From assembly GCA_964556895.1 (NCBI GenBank), contig CAZKYC010000003.1:42995-106994 (forward strand): 64,000 bases of DNA. Direction: 5' to 3'. Positions 7,851-16,292 of this stretch are shown one piece after another. The stretch is from Hinthialibacter sp964556895. GTDB lineage: Bacteria > Hinthialibacterota > Hinthialibacteria > Hinthialibacterales > Hinthialibacteraceae. The first letter of the stretch is position 1, and each line of letters opens with the position of its first letter. The notes under the pieces were generated by a model. The model did no database searches. It saw nothing but the letters and a program-made list of their open reading frames with translations, and was not told where the DNA came from. Made by a program: the position numbers and the translations under genes.

Positions 7851-9848
7851 ATGAACCCAAAAGCGCCCTCGCCACCCATACAACACTGGCTTGACCGTCT
7901 GGCGACGGGGTTGTTGCTCACACCCGTCATTTTGGTCCCGCTTGTTTTCAGCGAAACCGGCACCAACACACTGGTCATTAAAGAACCCGTGTTTCAAATC
8001 TCTACGGCGCTCTTGCTTTTACTATTTCCATTCACATCGGTTTTTAGACAAGGCGTCTTAAAACCCTATTGCTGGTTGCTTTTGCTGATGGGGGGGTATG
8101 CGCTCATTTCCGCGCTTGTTGTAGCGCCTCATCCACGCGCCTGGGTTGAGTGCATCCGGTGGCTGGCTTATTTGTCGTTTTCATACATGACCGCGGTTTT
8201 GTGTTTAAATACAAAGCGGTTAAAACTCTTTGTAACAGTCACTCTGATGACATCGGCGCTGGTGAGCCTCTACGCCATCGCGCAAGCATTCGAAATCGAG
8301 CCGTTTCTCGCCTGGGAAACTTTCGCCCCCGACGGCAGCGACATTCGCCGGGTGTGTTCGTCTTTATGCAACCCTGACTTTTTGGCGGGATACCTGGTTG
8401 GGTTGATACCATTCACGATTGCGATTGCGGTGTTTCACCAAGGGGCAATACGCGCTGGTTGCAGTCTGTTGGTTGCGCTTCAGTTGTTCGCGTTGTTTTT
8501 CACCTATAGCCGCGGCGGGTGGGCGGCGACGCTGGCCGTCTTACTGTTGTTCTCATTTGTATTGTATTTCAGGCCAATCAGCGAGAACCAACGGCCTCGC
8601 TTTTCGTTGAAGCATGGCGCTGGCGCGGCAGTCGTCGCACTATTGTTAATCGCTATCGTCCCAATTTTTTTACGCGAGCAATTAGAGGGATGGCTGTTTC
8701 GGTTTTCGAACCTCTCCAGCGACATGTCGATTCAAAGCCGATCGTATTATTACCTGGCGTGCCTTCAGATGTGGCTGGACCGGCCCATCACCGGGCATGG
8801 CATTGGGACGTTTGCATTACACTTCCACGACTTTCGCCCCAAAGAACTCGCGCAACTGCTCACCTTTCGATTGTTTCACGTCGATCACGCTCACAACGAA
8901 TGGTTGCAGATTTTGGCTGAAACCGGGTTGATTGGTATCACTCTATACAGCGTGATAATTGGTTCGAGTTTACGGGCTTGTTGGAAAGCGTCAAAAACCG
9001 CCGCGTCATCGACCCGCGGCGTCATTCTCGGCCTTGGATTAGGCGCTACAGCGATTTTGATCCATAACTTGTTTACGGTCACGCTTCGATATACGCCCAG
9101 CGCACTGTTGTTGTGGTCGTTTCTCGGCGCAGCGGCCGCTTGCGCAGCCGCGCAAATTCCCTGCAAACCGAATTCGGCGAACGGAAAACGCGCCGCCGCT
9201 GTGCTATTGTTTATTTTCGCGCCTGTTTTGTTTTATTACTCGATGAATTTTTATGTCGGCGACCGCTTGATTCAAGAAGGAAAAGCGCGGCTGTATTCAA
9301 AGATACACTACCAACAAAGCCGCGAAGAAAACCGGCTTGAAATGCAACGCGCCCTGGTCAGCCTCTATAAAGCGATTGAACTCTCGCCCAGCCGTATCGA
9401 AGCCCATTTTTATATTGGATTGTGCTACAACAAGGCGTTTGACTACCCACGCGCTGACGAAGTGTATCAGCAGTTGCAAACCATTCATCCTCACTTCACC
9501 GCGGTTTTAATGAACCTCTCAATCAACCAGTTGCAATGGGCGGAATTTATTAACAACCCGGCGTATTACCCTGAAGGCGTTCGATTGTTTACGCCGTTGA
9601 TGGTTGATGAAATTCAGAAGGCGGTCGAGTGGACGAAACGGGGCGAGTTAGACGACCCCTATGACCCGGTGTACCCACATTTATTGGGGCGTGGGCTTTT
9701 CTTTCTGGGTGAGTTTGACCAGGCCAAGTCGGCGTTTCAACGAACGATAGACAATTCGATGGCGCTATCAGAGGATATGTACCGCAATGAAATCTCTGAC
9801 AGCAAGTTGTTTTTAGAAAAAATCAACGCCTATCAAACGCAAGAATAG
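7851..9848 (+). CDS. O-antigen ligase/polymerase (Wzy/WaaL type) with TPR tail
   Basis: 665 residues. The first ~440 residues form about a dozen membrane helices of the Wzy_C/O-antigen ligase superfamily. Between them are the family features: AYSRGGW-like TYSRGGWAATLAV (near 222), and a large external loop with GHGIGTFALHFHDFRP and HVDHAHNEWLQILAETGLIG (near 345-365), whose His/Asn/Glu pattern is typical. The C-terminal ~200 residues carry TPR-like helices (YKAIELSPSRIEAHFYIGLCYNKA). Bacterial bitopic ligase-TPR fusions occur in exopolysaccharide and pilin glycosylation loci. It probably joins or polymerises lipid-linked glycans at the periplasmic face. Coupled to the upstream histidine kinase. 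Confidence 0.88.
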   Translation: MNPKAPSPPIQHWLDRLATGLLLTPVILVPLVFSETGTNTLVIKEPVFQISTALLLLLFPFTSVFRQGVLKPYCWLLLLMGGYALISALVVAPHPRAWVECIRWLAYLSFSYMTAVLCLNTKRLKLFVTVTLMTSALVSLYAIAQAFEIEPFLAWETFAPDGSDIRRVCSSLCNPDFLAGYLVGLIPFTIAIAVFHQGAIRAGCSLLVALQLFALFFTYSRGGWAATLAVLLLFSFVLYFRPISENQRPRFSLKHGAGAAVVALLLIAIVPIFLREQLEGWLFRFSNLSSDMSIQSRSYYYLACLQMWLDRPITGHGIGTFALHFHDFRPKELAQLLTFRLFHVDHAHNEWLQILAETGLIGITLYSVIIGSSLRACWKASKTAASSTRGVILGLGLGATAILIHNLFTVTLRYTPSALLLWSFLGAAAACAAAQIPCKPNSANGKRAAAVLLFIFAPVLFYYSMNFYVGDRLIQEGKARLYSKIHYQQSREENRLEMQRALVSLYKAIELSPSRIEAHFYIGLCYNKAFDYPRADEVYQQLQTIHPHFTAVLMNLSINQLQWAEFINNPAYYPEGVRLFTPLMVDEIQKAVEWTKRGELDDPYDPVYPHLLGRGLFFLGEFDQAKSAFQRTIDNSMALSEDMYRNEISDSKLFLEKINAYQTQE

Positions 9849-9993
9849 TTTCAACTCCAATTAACTAACAAGTTAATTGATTCTAACGAGTTGTTTATTT
9901 GTTATTGTTGTAAAAACATGCTTGCACCTCATCTCAACCGCCAAGCAGTGGTATGATTGGGTTTTACTACTCCTCAACAGCAAGGAACGAACG

Positions 9994-10857
9994 ATGACGG
10001 CGACCATTCTTGACGGCAAGGCCTTGGCGAAAACCGTCCGCGGCGAACTGAAAGAACAAATTGAACAATTCACGAAAGACAATGGCGTTCAACCCGGGCT
10101 GTCAGTCGTTCTGGTCGGCGAAAACCCCGCGTCTCAAGTGTACGTTCGCAACAAAGTCAAAGCCTGTCAGGAAGCGGGCATTCACTCCGTGCGCATCGAC
10201 CTGCCCGAAGAAACGTCGCAAGATGATTTGTTAAACGTCATCGAAAAATTAAACGCCGATCCTGAGATACACGGCATCTTAGTCCAACTGCCGGTGCCCA
10301 ACCAAATTGACGACCGCGCCGTGACCCACGCCGTGGTGCCTCATAAAGACGTCGATGGCTTTCACCCCGTCAACGTTGGGCGCATGTGGATTGGAGAAGA
10401 CTCGCTGGTTCCCTGCACCCCACTGGGCGTCATCGAAATTTTGAAACGCCACCACATCGAAATCAAAGGCAAAACCGCCGTCATCGTCGGGCGCAGCAAC
10501 ATCGTCGGCAAACCAATGGCCAACCTGTTACTGCGCGAACACGCGACCGTAACGGTATGCCACTCGCGCACCCAAGACCTGCCAGGGGTATGCCGCCAGG
10601 CGGACATTTTAATCGCCGCGACGGGACGCACTCAGATGGTGCGTAAAGACTGGATCAAGCCCGGCGCCGCCGTCATTGACGTCGGCATCAGTTTTATTGA
10701 GATCGATGGAACGTTCAAACAAGTCGGCGATGTTCACAAAGACGAAGCGTTAGAAGTTGCTGGAGCGCTCAGCCCCTCTCCGGGCGGGCCGGGGCCGATG
10801 ACGATCGCCATGCTGCTGGCGAACACAGTCAAAGCGGCGATATTACAGAAAGCCTGA
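9994..10857 (+). CDS. folD: Methylene-THF dehydrogenase/cyclohydrolase
   Basis: Bifunctional one-carbon enzyme converting 5,10-methylene-THF to 10-formyl-THF with NADP+. 287 residues, standard length. Tyr50 and Lys54 of the YVRNKVKAC motif are the catalytic YxxxK pair. Other signatures are QLPVPNQID, PHKDVDGFHPVNVGRM, PCTPLGVIEIL, the nucleotide-binding VGRSNIVGKPMANLLL, CHSRT and the C-terminal GALSPSPGGPGPMTIAMLL. ATG 9994 is chosen because AAGGAACGA stands just upstream and the upstream extension to 9877 is unlike the family. Faces the UVR-domain gene convergently, with one base between the two stops. Confidence 0.97.
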   Translation: MTATILDGKALAKTVRGELKEQIEQFTKDNGVQPGLSVVLVGENPASQVYVRNKVKACQEAGIHSVRIDLPEETSQDDLLNVIEKLNADPEIHGILVQLPVPNQIDDRAVTHAVVPHKDVDGFHPVNVGRMWIGEDSLVPCTPLGVIEILKRHHIEIKGKTAVIVGRSNIVGKPMANLLLREHATVTVCHSRTQDLPGVCRQADILIAATGRTQMVRKDWIKPGAAVIDVGISFIEIDGTFKQVGDVHKDEALEVAGALSPSPGGPGPMTIAMLLANTVKAAILQKA

Positions 10858-10858
10858 A

Positions 10859-11617
10859 TCAAGTAGAGGGCTTGCCGGACAAACGGCGAATCTGATCGCG
10901 AATCTCAGCGGCGGTTTCATAATCTTCGCGGTCGACCGCTTCGCGCATTTTTTGGCGCAATTCTCTCACCGGGTCTGATTCTAAATTCGGGACCTCTTTT
11001 AACAATTCTTTTAGAAACACCAATTCGCGACAGCGTCGGGCCATTTTGGGGCGGCCAAGGTCTTTAAAGAAAGTCTTGATGCGCTCGATTCCTTCTTTCA
11101 CATGCGACGCTGCTTCGGCGGGCTGGTTGTGTTCGAGAGCGAGGTGGGCGGCGGCGCGGGTATACATCATGATGACATAGGGGCGGTATTGCTCAAGCGC
11201 CTGGCGGTCGTCTTCGGTCTCAGCGTATTGATTGACGAAATCAAACACGTTGAGGTTGCGCTCGGTATCGCGCATCACCGCCGTAAATTCTTGAAGATGA
11301 AACAAACTGAGATAGCGGTAGTAATATTGCAGCGCCTCGCTTGAAATGGCGTCGCAATCATCCGGGTCAAGAAAAAACCCTTTGTCGCTGCCAAACTGGC
11401 GGCGGTGGGTTTCGAGCTGGTTTTGGTAGTAATGAAATATAGATTCAAATTCGTTGGGCCGCTTCCCGTCAGGACGCCCGTCGTAATTCATCTGAAGCAA
11501 CCCCAAATCGAGCCTCATTTGAATTTTGGGCTTTCCGTCAGCGCCCTCAATGAGCCGGACCGTGATCTCGTCCGGGTCATAGTCCCACCCGTCCAACATG
11601 GGGGTGATGTCTAACAT
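10859..11617 (-). CDS. UvrB/UvrC-motif protein of unknown role
   Basis: 252 residues. The last ~34 residues form a UVR motif (RQKMREAVDREDYETAAEIRDQIRRL), the short helical hairpin known from UvrB, UvrC, ClpC and McsA that mediates protein contacts. The rest is mostly helical with acid-rich stretches, and its N-terminus (MLDITPMLDGWDYDPDEITVRLIEGADGKPKIQMR) looks like a small beta domain. No CxxC zinc pairs are present, so it is not McsA. Similar UVR-tailed proteins are common in candidate phyla and lack a defined function. The ATG start is unambiguous. Confidence 0.85.
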   Translation of the reverse strand: MLDITPMLDGWDYDPDEITVRLIEGADGKPKIQMRLDLGLLQMNYDGRPDGKRPNEFESIFHYYQNQLETHRRQFGSDKGFFLDPDDCDAISSEALQYYYRYLSLFHLQEFTAVMRDTERNLNVFDFVNQYAETEDDRQALEQYRPYVIMMYTRAAAHLALEHNQPAEAASHVKEGIERIKTFFKDLGRPKMARRCRELVFLKELLKEVPNLESDPVRELRQKMREAVDREDYETAAEIRDQIRRLSGKPST

Positions 11618-11703
11618 TCCACATTCTCACTATTCATCATATTGTTTGTCTTTATTCTACTAGGTCTAAACGGCCCTGTACAATGGCAGTCGCCATATTG
11701 AAT

Positions 11704-12624
11704 TTAGCCCGTCTTGATTCTCTCAACGCATGGCGGCGCCATCGTCTGAAAAAATTGGGCCAACTGGCGGTATTCGATTTCGCGCGCCGCGCCTTTTCGC
11801 CAGACGGCGCAAACCATGCGTTTAGGGGGCGGCGACGAAAACGACCGCAGGTTTAATGTAGAGACGCCTTTTACCTCGACATCGACCGCGAGCCGAGGCA
11901 AGAGCGTAACACCAAGTCCGTTGGCCGCCATTTGCACTAGCGTACTCAAACTGCTGGCGCGAAATTCCATGTTTGACTTCGCCCCAGCCATCTGGCAAAC
12001 ATCCAACGCCTGGTTACTGAAACAATGGCCTTCTTCGAGCAGAAGAATTGACTCATCAGACAGATCGTTCTGTGTAAGCCGTTTTTGGTTTAACAACTGA
12101 TGATCTTTGTTACAAACAAAGACAAACTCTTCTTGATACAACAACTCAACCTCAAACGGGGCCGGATCAAATGTCAACGACAAGAGGGCCATGTCGATTG
12201 CTGCCTCTTTCACGCGCTGCAGCAAAACGGTTGTTTTTTCTTCGCGAAGAAACAATTTCAATCCTGGCGCTTTTCGGCGAATTTTGCCCAGCACTTTGGG
12301 CAGAAAGTAGGGCGCAATGGTGGGAATGACTCCAAGAGTAATGGGGGCGGCAAACGGCTTGCCGGCCCCGCGCGTGGTTTCGACTAGTCGTTCCACATCA
12401 TTCAACACATCACGAGCGCTTTCAACAAACGCCTCGCCCGCCGGCGTCAGCTGAACATGGCGGCGGCTGCGGTCAAACAACACGGCTCCCACTGATTCTT
12501 CGAGCAGTTGAATCTGTTCGCTCAACGCGGGCTGCGACACAAAACAGGCCTCCGCCGCTCGCCGAAAGTTCAGTTCTTTCGCCAACGCAGCTGCGTACTC
12601 CATTTGTTTTAATGTGACGTTCAT
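11704..12624 (-). CDS. oxyR: Hydrogen peroxide-sensing LysR regulator OxyR
   Basis: 306-residue LysR-type regulator. The winged helix-turn-helix (about 3-60: LKQMEYAAALAKELNFRRAA, VSQPALSEQIQLLEE) is followed by a ligand-type domain. OxyR identity rests on EEGHCFSNQALDVC: Cys201 and Cys210 are nine residues apart, as are Cys199 and Cys208 of E. coli OxyR (GHCLRDQAMGFC), which form the peroxide-induced disulphide. The gene is divergent from ahpC-ahpD-dps, the classical OxyR target set. An ATAG-N7-CTAT operator (12626-12640) lies one base before this start codon, predicting autoregulation. Peroxide sensing is a strong inference from conserved residues and context. Confidence 0.93.
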   Translation of the reverse strand: MNVTLKQMEYAAALAKELNFRRAAEACFVSQPALSEQIQLLEESVGAVLFDRSRRHVQLTPAGEAFVESARDVLNDVERLVETTRGAGKPFAAPITLGVIPTIAPYFLPKVLGKIRRKAPGLKLFLREEKTTVLLQRVKEAAIDMALLSLTFDPAPFEVELLYQEEFVFVCNKDHQLLNQKRLTQNDLSDESILLLEEGHCFSNQALDVCQMAGAKSNMEFRASSLSTLVQMAANGLGVTLLPRLAVDVEVKGVSTLNLRSFSSPPPKRMVCAVWRKGAAREIEYRQLAQFFQTMAPPCVERIKTG

Positions 12625-12625
12625 A

Positions 12626-12640
12626 ATAGGAATATCCTAT
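12626..12640. promoter_or_regulatory. OxyR-type operator
   Basis: ATAG GAATATC CTAT, an exact ATAG-N7-CTAT element, the known core of an OxyR half-site. A degenerate ATAA follows seven bases later, as expected for an extended site. It abuts the oxyR start codon and covers its ribosome site, so bound OxyR should repress its own gene while activating ahpC about 90 bases away. Confidence 0.75.
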
Positions 12641-12662
12641 CACACATATAATAATAATCAAT

Positions 12663-12691
12663 TTATCGTATATCGAAAAACCAAGTATACT
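12663..12691 (+). promoter_or_regulatory. Putative ahpC promoter
   Basis: TATACT (12686-12691) fits a -10 hexamer. The -35 position about 17 bases upstream (TTATCG) is poor, as expected of an activator-dependent promoter. It lies 20-60 bases downstream of the OxyR-type operator and about 40 bases before the ahpC start. Prediction by eye only. Confidence 0.4.
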
Positions 12692-12732
12692 ACTGAGGTA
12701 ATAACAATCCAAACAAGTGGAGGGCAATAACC

Positions 12733-13272
12733 ATGTTGACCGTAGGCGATTTGTTTCCTGAGTTTCAATTGACTGGCGCTGTCTCGACAGAGATCAAGAC
12801 CGCGTTCGAGCAATTCTCAAACGACAGCGACAAAGGCAAGTGGAAGATTTTCTTCTTCTGGCCGATGGATTTCACCTTCGTGTGTCCCACCGAAATAAAA
12901 GCGTTTGGCGATTTGAACGAAGACTTCAACGACCGCGACGCCCAACTCTATGGCGTTAGCATTGACAGCGAGTTTGTTCACCTCGCCTGGCGAAAAGACC
13001 ACGAAGATCTTCATGACCTGCCGTTCCCGATGTTGGCGGACATCAAGCGCGAGCTGAGCGAAGCCCTGGGCGTCCTTGACAAGAAGGCTGGCGTTTCGCT
13101 TCGCGCCACGTTTATCGTTGACCCAGACGGGATTATTCGCTTTGTTTCTGTTAATGATCTCAGCGTCGGGCGAAATCCGAACGAAGTTCTTCGCGTGTTG
13201 GACGCGCTTCAGACCGATGAGCTTTGCCCCTGTAACTGGGAAAAAGGCGAAGAGACCTTAGTCGTCGCATAA
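12733..13272 (+). CDS. ahpC: Alkyl hydroperoxide reductase AhpC (peroxiredoxin)
   Basis: 179-residue typical 2-Cys peroxiredoxin that reduces H2O2, organic peroxides and peroxynitrite. The peroxidatic Cys51 lies in DFTFVCPTEI. The C-terminal TDELCPCNWEKGEE has two cysteines (165 and 167), the arrangement of mycobacterial AhpC (Cys174/Cys176), which pairs with AhpD instead of AhpF. The immediate neighbour ahpD fits this exactly. TGGAGGGC lies just before the ATG. Divergent from oxyR and presumably OxyR-activated. Confidence 0.97.
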   Translation: MLTVGDLFPEFQLTGAVSTEIKTAFEQFSNDSDKGKWKIFFFWPMDFTFVCPTEIKAFGDLNEDFNDRDAQLYGVSIDSEFVHLAWRKDHEDLHDLPFPMLADIKRELSEALGVLDKKAGVSLRATFIVDPDGIIRFVSVNDLSVGRNPNEVLRVLDALQTDELCPCNWEKGEETLVVA

Positions 13273-13289
13273 CCGAAAGGACCCTCACC

Positions 13290-13823
13290 ATGTCAATCGA
13301 CGCCATAAAACAACTTGTTCCTGAGTACGCCAAAGACCTAAAACTGAATCTATCGAGCCTGCTCAACGCGCCGTCAGAAATGACGGCGCAGCAACTCTGG
13401 GGCGCGCTGCTGGCATCGGCCCTAGCGTCGCGTAATGGCCAGGTGATTGAAGCCGTTCGCGAAGAAGCGGAGCAGCATCTCAGCGATGAAGCGCTCAACG
13501 CCGCCAAAGCGGCCGCCGCCATCATGGCGATGAACAACATCTATTACCGGTTCGTTCATCTTTCGACCGATAAACAATACCAGTCCATGCCGGCGCGGCT
13601 GCGTATGAACGTCATCGCCAAACCCGGCGTCGATCAGGTTGACTTTGAACTATGGTCACTGGCGGTTTCGGCGATTAACGGCTGCGGAATGTGCATCGAC
13701 GCGCACAACAAAGAGTTGAAAGAAAAAGGCGTATCGGCGGAGACCATTCAACACGCCGTACGCATCGCATCCATCATTCACGCCATTAGCGTGACATTGG
13801 AAAACGAAACCCACCACTCGTAA
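13290..13823 (+). CDS. ahpD: Alkylhydroperoxidase AhpD (AhpC-recycling reductase)
   Basis: 177 residues, all helical. The active-site segment NGCGMCIDAHNKEL carries the CxxC pair (Cys132, Cys135) and His139, with Glu120 upstream, matching the Glu118/Cys130/Cys133/His137 proton relay of M. tuberculosis AhpD. In mycobacteria AhpD reduces AhpC using lipoylated SucB and Lpd. It begins 17 bases after ahpC with GAAAGGA as ribosome site, in the same operon. A lipoyl partner is not in this window. Confidence 0.95.
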   Translation: MSIDAIKQLVPEYAKDLKLNLSSLLNAPSEMTAQQLWGALLASALASRNGQVIEAVREEAEQHLSDEALNAAKAAAAIMAMNNIYYRFVHLSTDKQYQSMPARLRMNVIAKPGVDQVDFELWSLAVSAINGCGMCIDAHNKELKEKGVSAETIQHAVRIASIIHAISVTLENETHHS

Positions 13824-13845
13824 CGACACCATGAAAGGAAAAGCC

Positions 13846-14289
13846 ATGTCTAACTCATCTATTATTGCATCAATGAACCATCTGTTGGCGGATTCGACAA
13901 TCTACTATCAAAAATTGCGCTCGTATCATTGGACGGTCAAAGGCCCGCACTTCTTCACGCTTCACACCAAGTTTGAAGAACTTTATACAGCCTGGGCGGT
14001 CACCATCGACGATATCGCAGAGCGCATTCTGACCATCGGCGGCGCGCCGCTGCTGTCGCTTGGCGAGATCATTAAGACGTCCGATCTTCATGAAGTGAAC
14101 GAAGAAATTGAGGCAGAAGCAATGGTCGCCGATATCGCGAAAAGCCTTACGGTCATTCTCAACAAGGTGAACGCAATCGCCAATGAAGCGGAACAAGCGG
14201 GCGACACCGGGACATTCAACCTGGTTGACGCCATTCGCGACGAGCAACAGAAAACCTTGTGGATGCTCAACGCAACGAGTGGTAAATAG
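13846..14289 (+). CDS. dps: Dps-family DNA-protecting ferritin
   Basis: 147-residue Dps/miniferritin, normally a 12-mer that oxidises Fe2+ with H2O2 and stores iron. The intersubunit ferroxidase pattern is visible: YHWTVKGPHFFTLHTKFEELY (His28 and onward) and IDDIAERILTIGG (Asp55/56, Glu59), plus the C-terminal helix DAIRDEQQKTLWML. ATG 13846 is preferred over ATG 13831 because AAAGGA sits 6 bases before it. Last gene of the ahpC-ahpD-dps operon, limiting both peroxide and free iron. Confidence 0.95.
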   Translation: MSNSSIIASMNHLLADSTIYYQKLRSYHWTVKGPHFFTLHTKFEELYTAWAVTIDDIAERILTIGGAPLLSLGEIIKTSDLHEVNEEIEAEAMVADIAKSLTVILNKVNAIANEAEQAGDTGTFNLVDAIRDEQQKTLWMLNATSGK

Positions 14290-14300
14290 TTTTCTGTTCC

Positions 14301-14382
14301 GGGGAGGGCGAGTCTCCCGACAAGCCGCATACAATCAAGGTCTATTCTTTGATCGCGGCTCACCAGGAGGTTCGCCTTCCCC
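14301..14382. repeat. Paired inverted-repeat element, copy 1
   Basis: Two 28-base arms (14301-14328 and 14355-14382) are imperfect inverted copies around a 26-base loop, giving a long hairpin at the RNA or single-strand level. The left arm begins GGGGAGGGCGAGTCTCCC. A second copy with the same arm and loop lengths lies inverted at 61102-61184. It is between dps and a convergent permease gene and could also act as a terminator-like hairpin, though no T-run follows. Confidence 0.8.
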
Positions 14383-14394
14383 ATGAAATTTGTT

Positions 14395-15228
14395 TTACCG
14401 TCCGCCTAGCGTGTCATTGACCGCATCGCCCAGCAGGTTAATCCCCAACACGGTGATAAAAATCGCCAACCCAGGGAACCAGGTCATGTAGGGCGACTGT
14501 AAGAGGAATTCCCGCCCATCATATAACATGCGTCCCCATTCTGGCGTGGGCGGTTCGGCGCCTAGTCCTAAAAAACTCAGCGCCGCCGCCTCTAAAATCG
14601 CCGAGGCGAGATAGAGCGTCGAGGTGACTAATAATGCGGGCAGGCAATTGGGCAAGACATGGCGCAGCAAGATTCGCGGCGTTGAACACGAAAGCGACCG
14701 CGCCGCCGCCACATAATCGCGGCCAATTTCTGAGAGCGCCGCGGCGCGCAAGACGCGGGCGATGCGCGGCATGTAGACGATGCCAATCGCCACCATCGCG
14801 TTCGTCAGGTTTTGTCCAAGTATCGTAACAATCGCCAACGCCAAGATCAGACTGGGAAACGCCAGAAAGACATCAATGAAGCCTGTCACAAACAGGTCCA
14901 TTCGCTTGCCGCCCCAGACCGAGAGCAGCGCCAACGGCGCGCCTAGAGTCAGGGCGATGCCGACTGCGATAAATCCGACGCTTAGAGTCACTCGGGCGCC
15001 GTGAGCAACCCGGCTAAAGATATCGCGCCCGACATCGTCGGTGCCCATGATATGAGTTGATGAGGGCGGTTGTTTTCGGTCTTCTAATTTTTGTTGGATG
15101 GGGTCATAGATTGTCAACAACGGCGCAGACAACGCTACGCCAATAACAAACAAACAGATAACGCCGCCGATAACGCCCGATGACTTGTTGACAAAGCGTT
15201 TCCAAAACAATACGGCGGGGGCGCTCAT
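14395..15228 (-). CDS. ABC transporter permease, DppC/OppC type
   Basis: 277-residue inner-membrane permease of the peptide/nickel (BPD_transp_1) family. An N-terminal helix (GVIGGVICLFVIGVALSAPL) is followed by the family linker with IMGTDDVGRDIFSRVAHGARVTLSVG. The cytoplasmic EAA loop is AAARSLSCSTPRILLRHVLPN, and the C-terminal region includes LEAAALSFLGLGAEPPTPEWGRML, a DppC hallmark. The matching DppB permease, ATPases and binding protein are not next to it, so the rest of the transporter must be elsewhere. Substrate unknown. Starts 10 bases after the UbiA-type gene. Confidence 0.92.
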   Translation of the reverse strand: MSAPAVLFWKRFVNKSSGVIGGVICLFVIGVALSAPLLTIYDPIQQKLEDRKQPPSSTHIMGTDDVGRDIFSRVAHGARVTLSVGFIAVGIALTLGAPLALLSVWGGKRMDLFVTGFIDVFLAFPSLILALAIVTILGQNLTNAMVAIGIVYMPRIARVLRAAALSEIGRDYVAAARSLSCSTPRILLRHVLPNCLPALLVTSTLYLASAILEAAALSFLGLGAEPPTPEWGRMLYDGREFLLQSPYMTWFPGLAIFITVLGINLLGDAVNDTLGGR

Positions 15229-15238
15229 TCTGGTTCCT

Positions 15239-16150
15239 TCATTGGATAAAATAGGCGGCCGCTATCCCGACCTGGCCGACCAACATCATGAGATACATCT
15301 GCGTCCATGATACATGGTTGGCTTCGGCGGCGAGTTCGTCGGGTTTGCGCACGATCAGCCAGGCGACATAGACGCCCCATACCATCAGTAAAACCGAAAG
15401 CGCTAACAGTCCGGCTCGCCATGCCGCTAGCCATCCAAAAAACGATGAAACAAATAAAAGCACAAACGGCAAAACAAAGAATGGCGAGATCATATAGGCC
15501 GATTGCCTGACGCCAAAGCGAATCGGCAACGTGATGCAGCCTCCTTGGCGGTCGCCCTCAATATCGGCGAAGTCTTTGGTGGTTGCGGCGCCGAAAATAT
15601 AGAGGCCAAACACGGCGCCGATAATCCACGCTTCAGGGTCATACACGCTGCGTGCGACCGTCCAACCCGCGACCACTAATAAACAACCGCGTGGAACCGC
15701 GATGGTCAAGTTCGCCAGCAGCCAGTGGCGTTTGGTGCGAAACGGCGGCCCTGAGTAGGCGTAGGTCAGAAACAGGGTAAATAGAACAATCACAAAGAAT
15801 TGCGTCCCGATGCTATAAGCAAGCGCGGCGGACAGCGCATACAACACCAGACAGCCGACCAACGCGGTATTCACCGAAACTCTACTTTCAGGGATAGGGC
15901 GTGTAGGTTTATTGATCTTGTCGATTTCGAGGTCGTAATATTGGTTGATGATATTCGAGGCTGCATTCAAACACACAGCGGACAACGCGCCAACCAGTAT
16001 GGGCAAGACGGCCTCATTCAGGCTCATTTCATTCTGCCCGCTCCACCCCGCCAGCGCAAAACACACAAACCCCACAAACGGCGCCAGCAGCGTAAACGGA
16101 CGGCACAGTTCCCAAAAATCGGCGATTGGGTTCGATGCGGGTTGGATCAT
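15239..16150 (-). CDS. UbiA-family prenyltransferase
   Basis: Intramembrane prenyltransferase, 303 residues and about eight helices. The two aspartate-rich motifs are NQYYDLEIDKINKPTRPIP and DFADIEGDRQGGCITLPIRFG, which bind the prenyl diphosphate through Mg2+. The acceptor (quinone precursor, haem, chlorophyll-like ring or glycerol phosphate) cannot be decided; the second motif with IEGDR resembles geranylgeranylglycerol-phosphate/chlorophyll-synthase-like members. The frame extends to a TTG at 16219, but ATG 16150 is preferred since the extra 23 residues are not family-like; neither start has a strong ribosome site. It precedes the permease gene. Confidence 0.88.
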   Translation of the reverse strand: MIQPASNPIADFWELCRPFTLLAPFVGFVCFALAGWSGQNEMSLNEAVLPILVGALSAVCLNAASNIINQYYDLEIDKINKPTRPIPESRVSVNTALVGCLVLYALSAALAYSIGTQFFVIVLFTLFLTYAYSGPPFRTKRHWLLANLTIAVPRGCLLVVAGWTVARSVYDPEAWIIGAVFGLYIFGAATTKDFADIEGDRQGGCITLPIRFGVRQSAYMISPFFVLPFVLLFVSSFFGWLAAWRAGLLALSVLLMVWGVYVAWLIVRKPDELAAEANHVSWTQMYLMMLVGQVGIAAAYFIQ

Positions 16151-16292
16151 GCGTTCAGTGTAGACAGAAAACGGTTTTGACAGAATTGGCGTTGAAGAAA
16201 CTATCTTGACCCAGTTCAAGTTTTCTCTACTATAACTTGTATAAAGCCCTCTAAGGCTGTTAGATGTATGGGGACGCCCAGGACGCTAATCC

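Noticed and set aside
14088..14384. Small minus-strand frame containing MRLVGRLALP at the repeat, and a similar one at 61119-61319.
   Set aside because: The shared peptide is explained by the 82-bp DNA repeat; no ribosome sites and the rest does not match.
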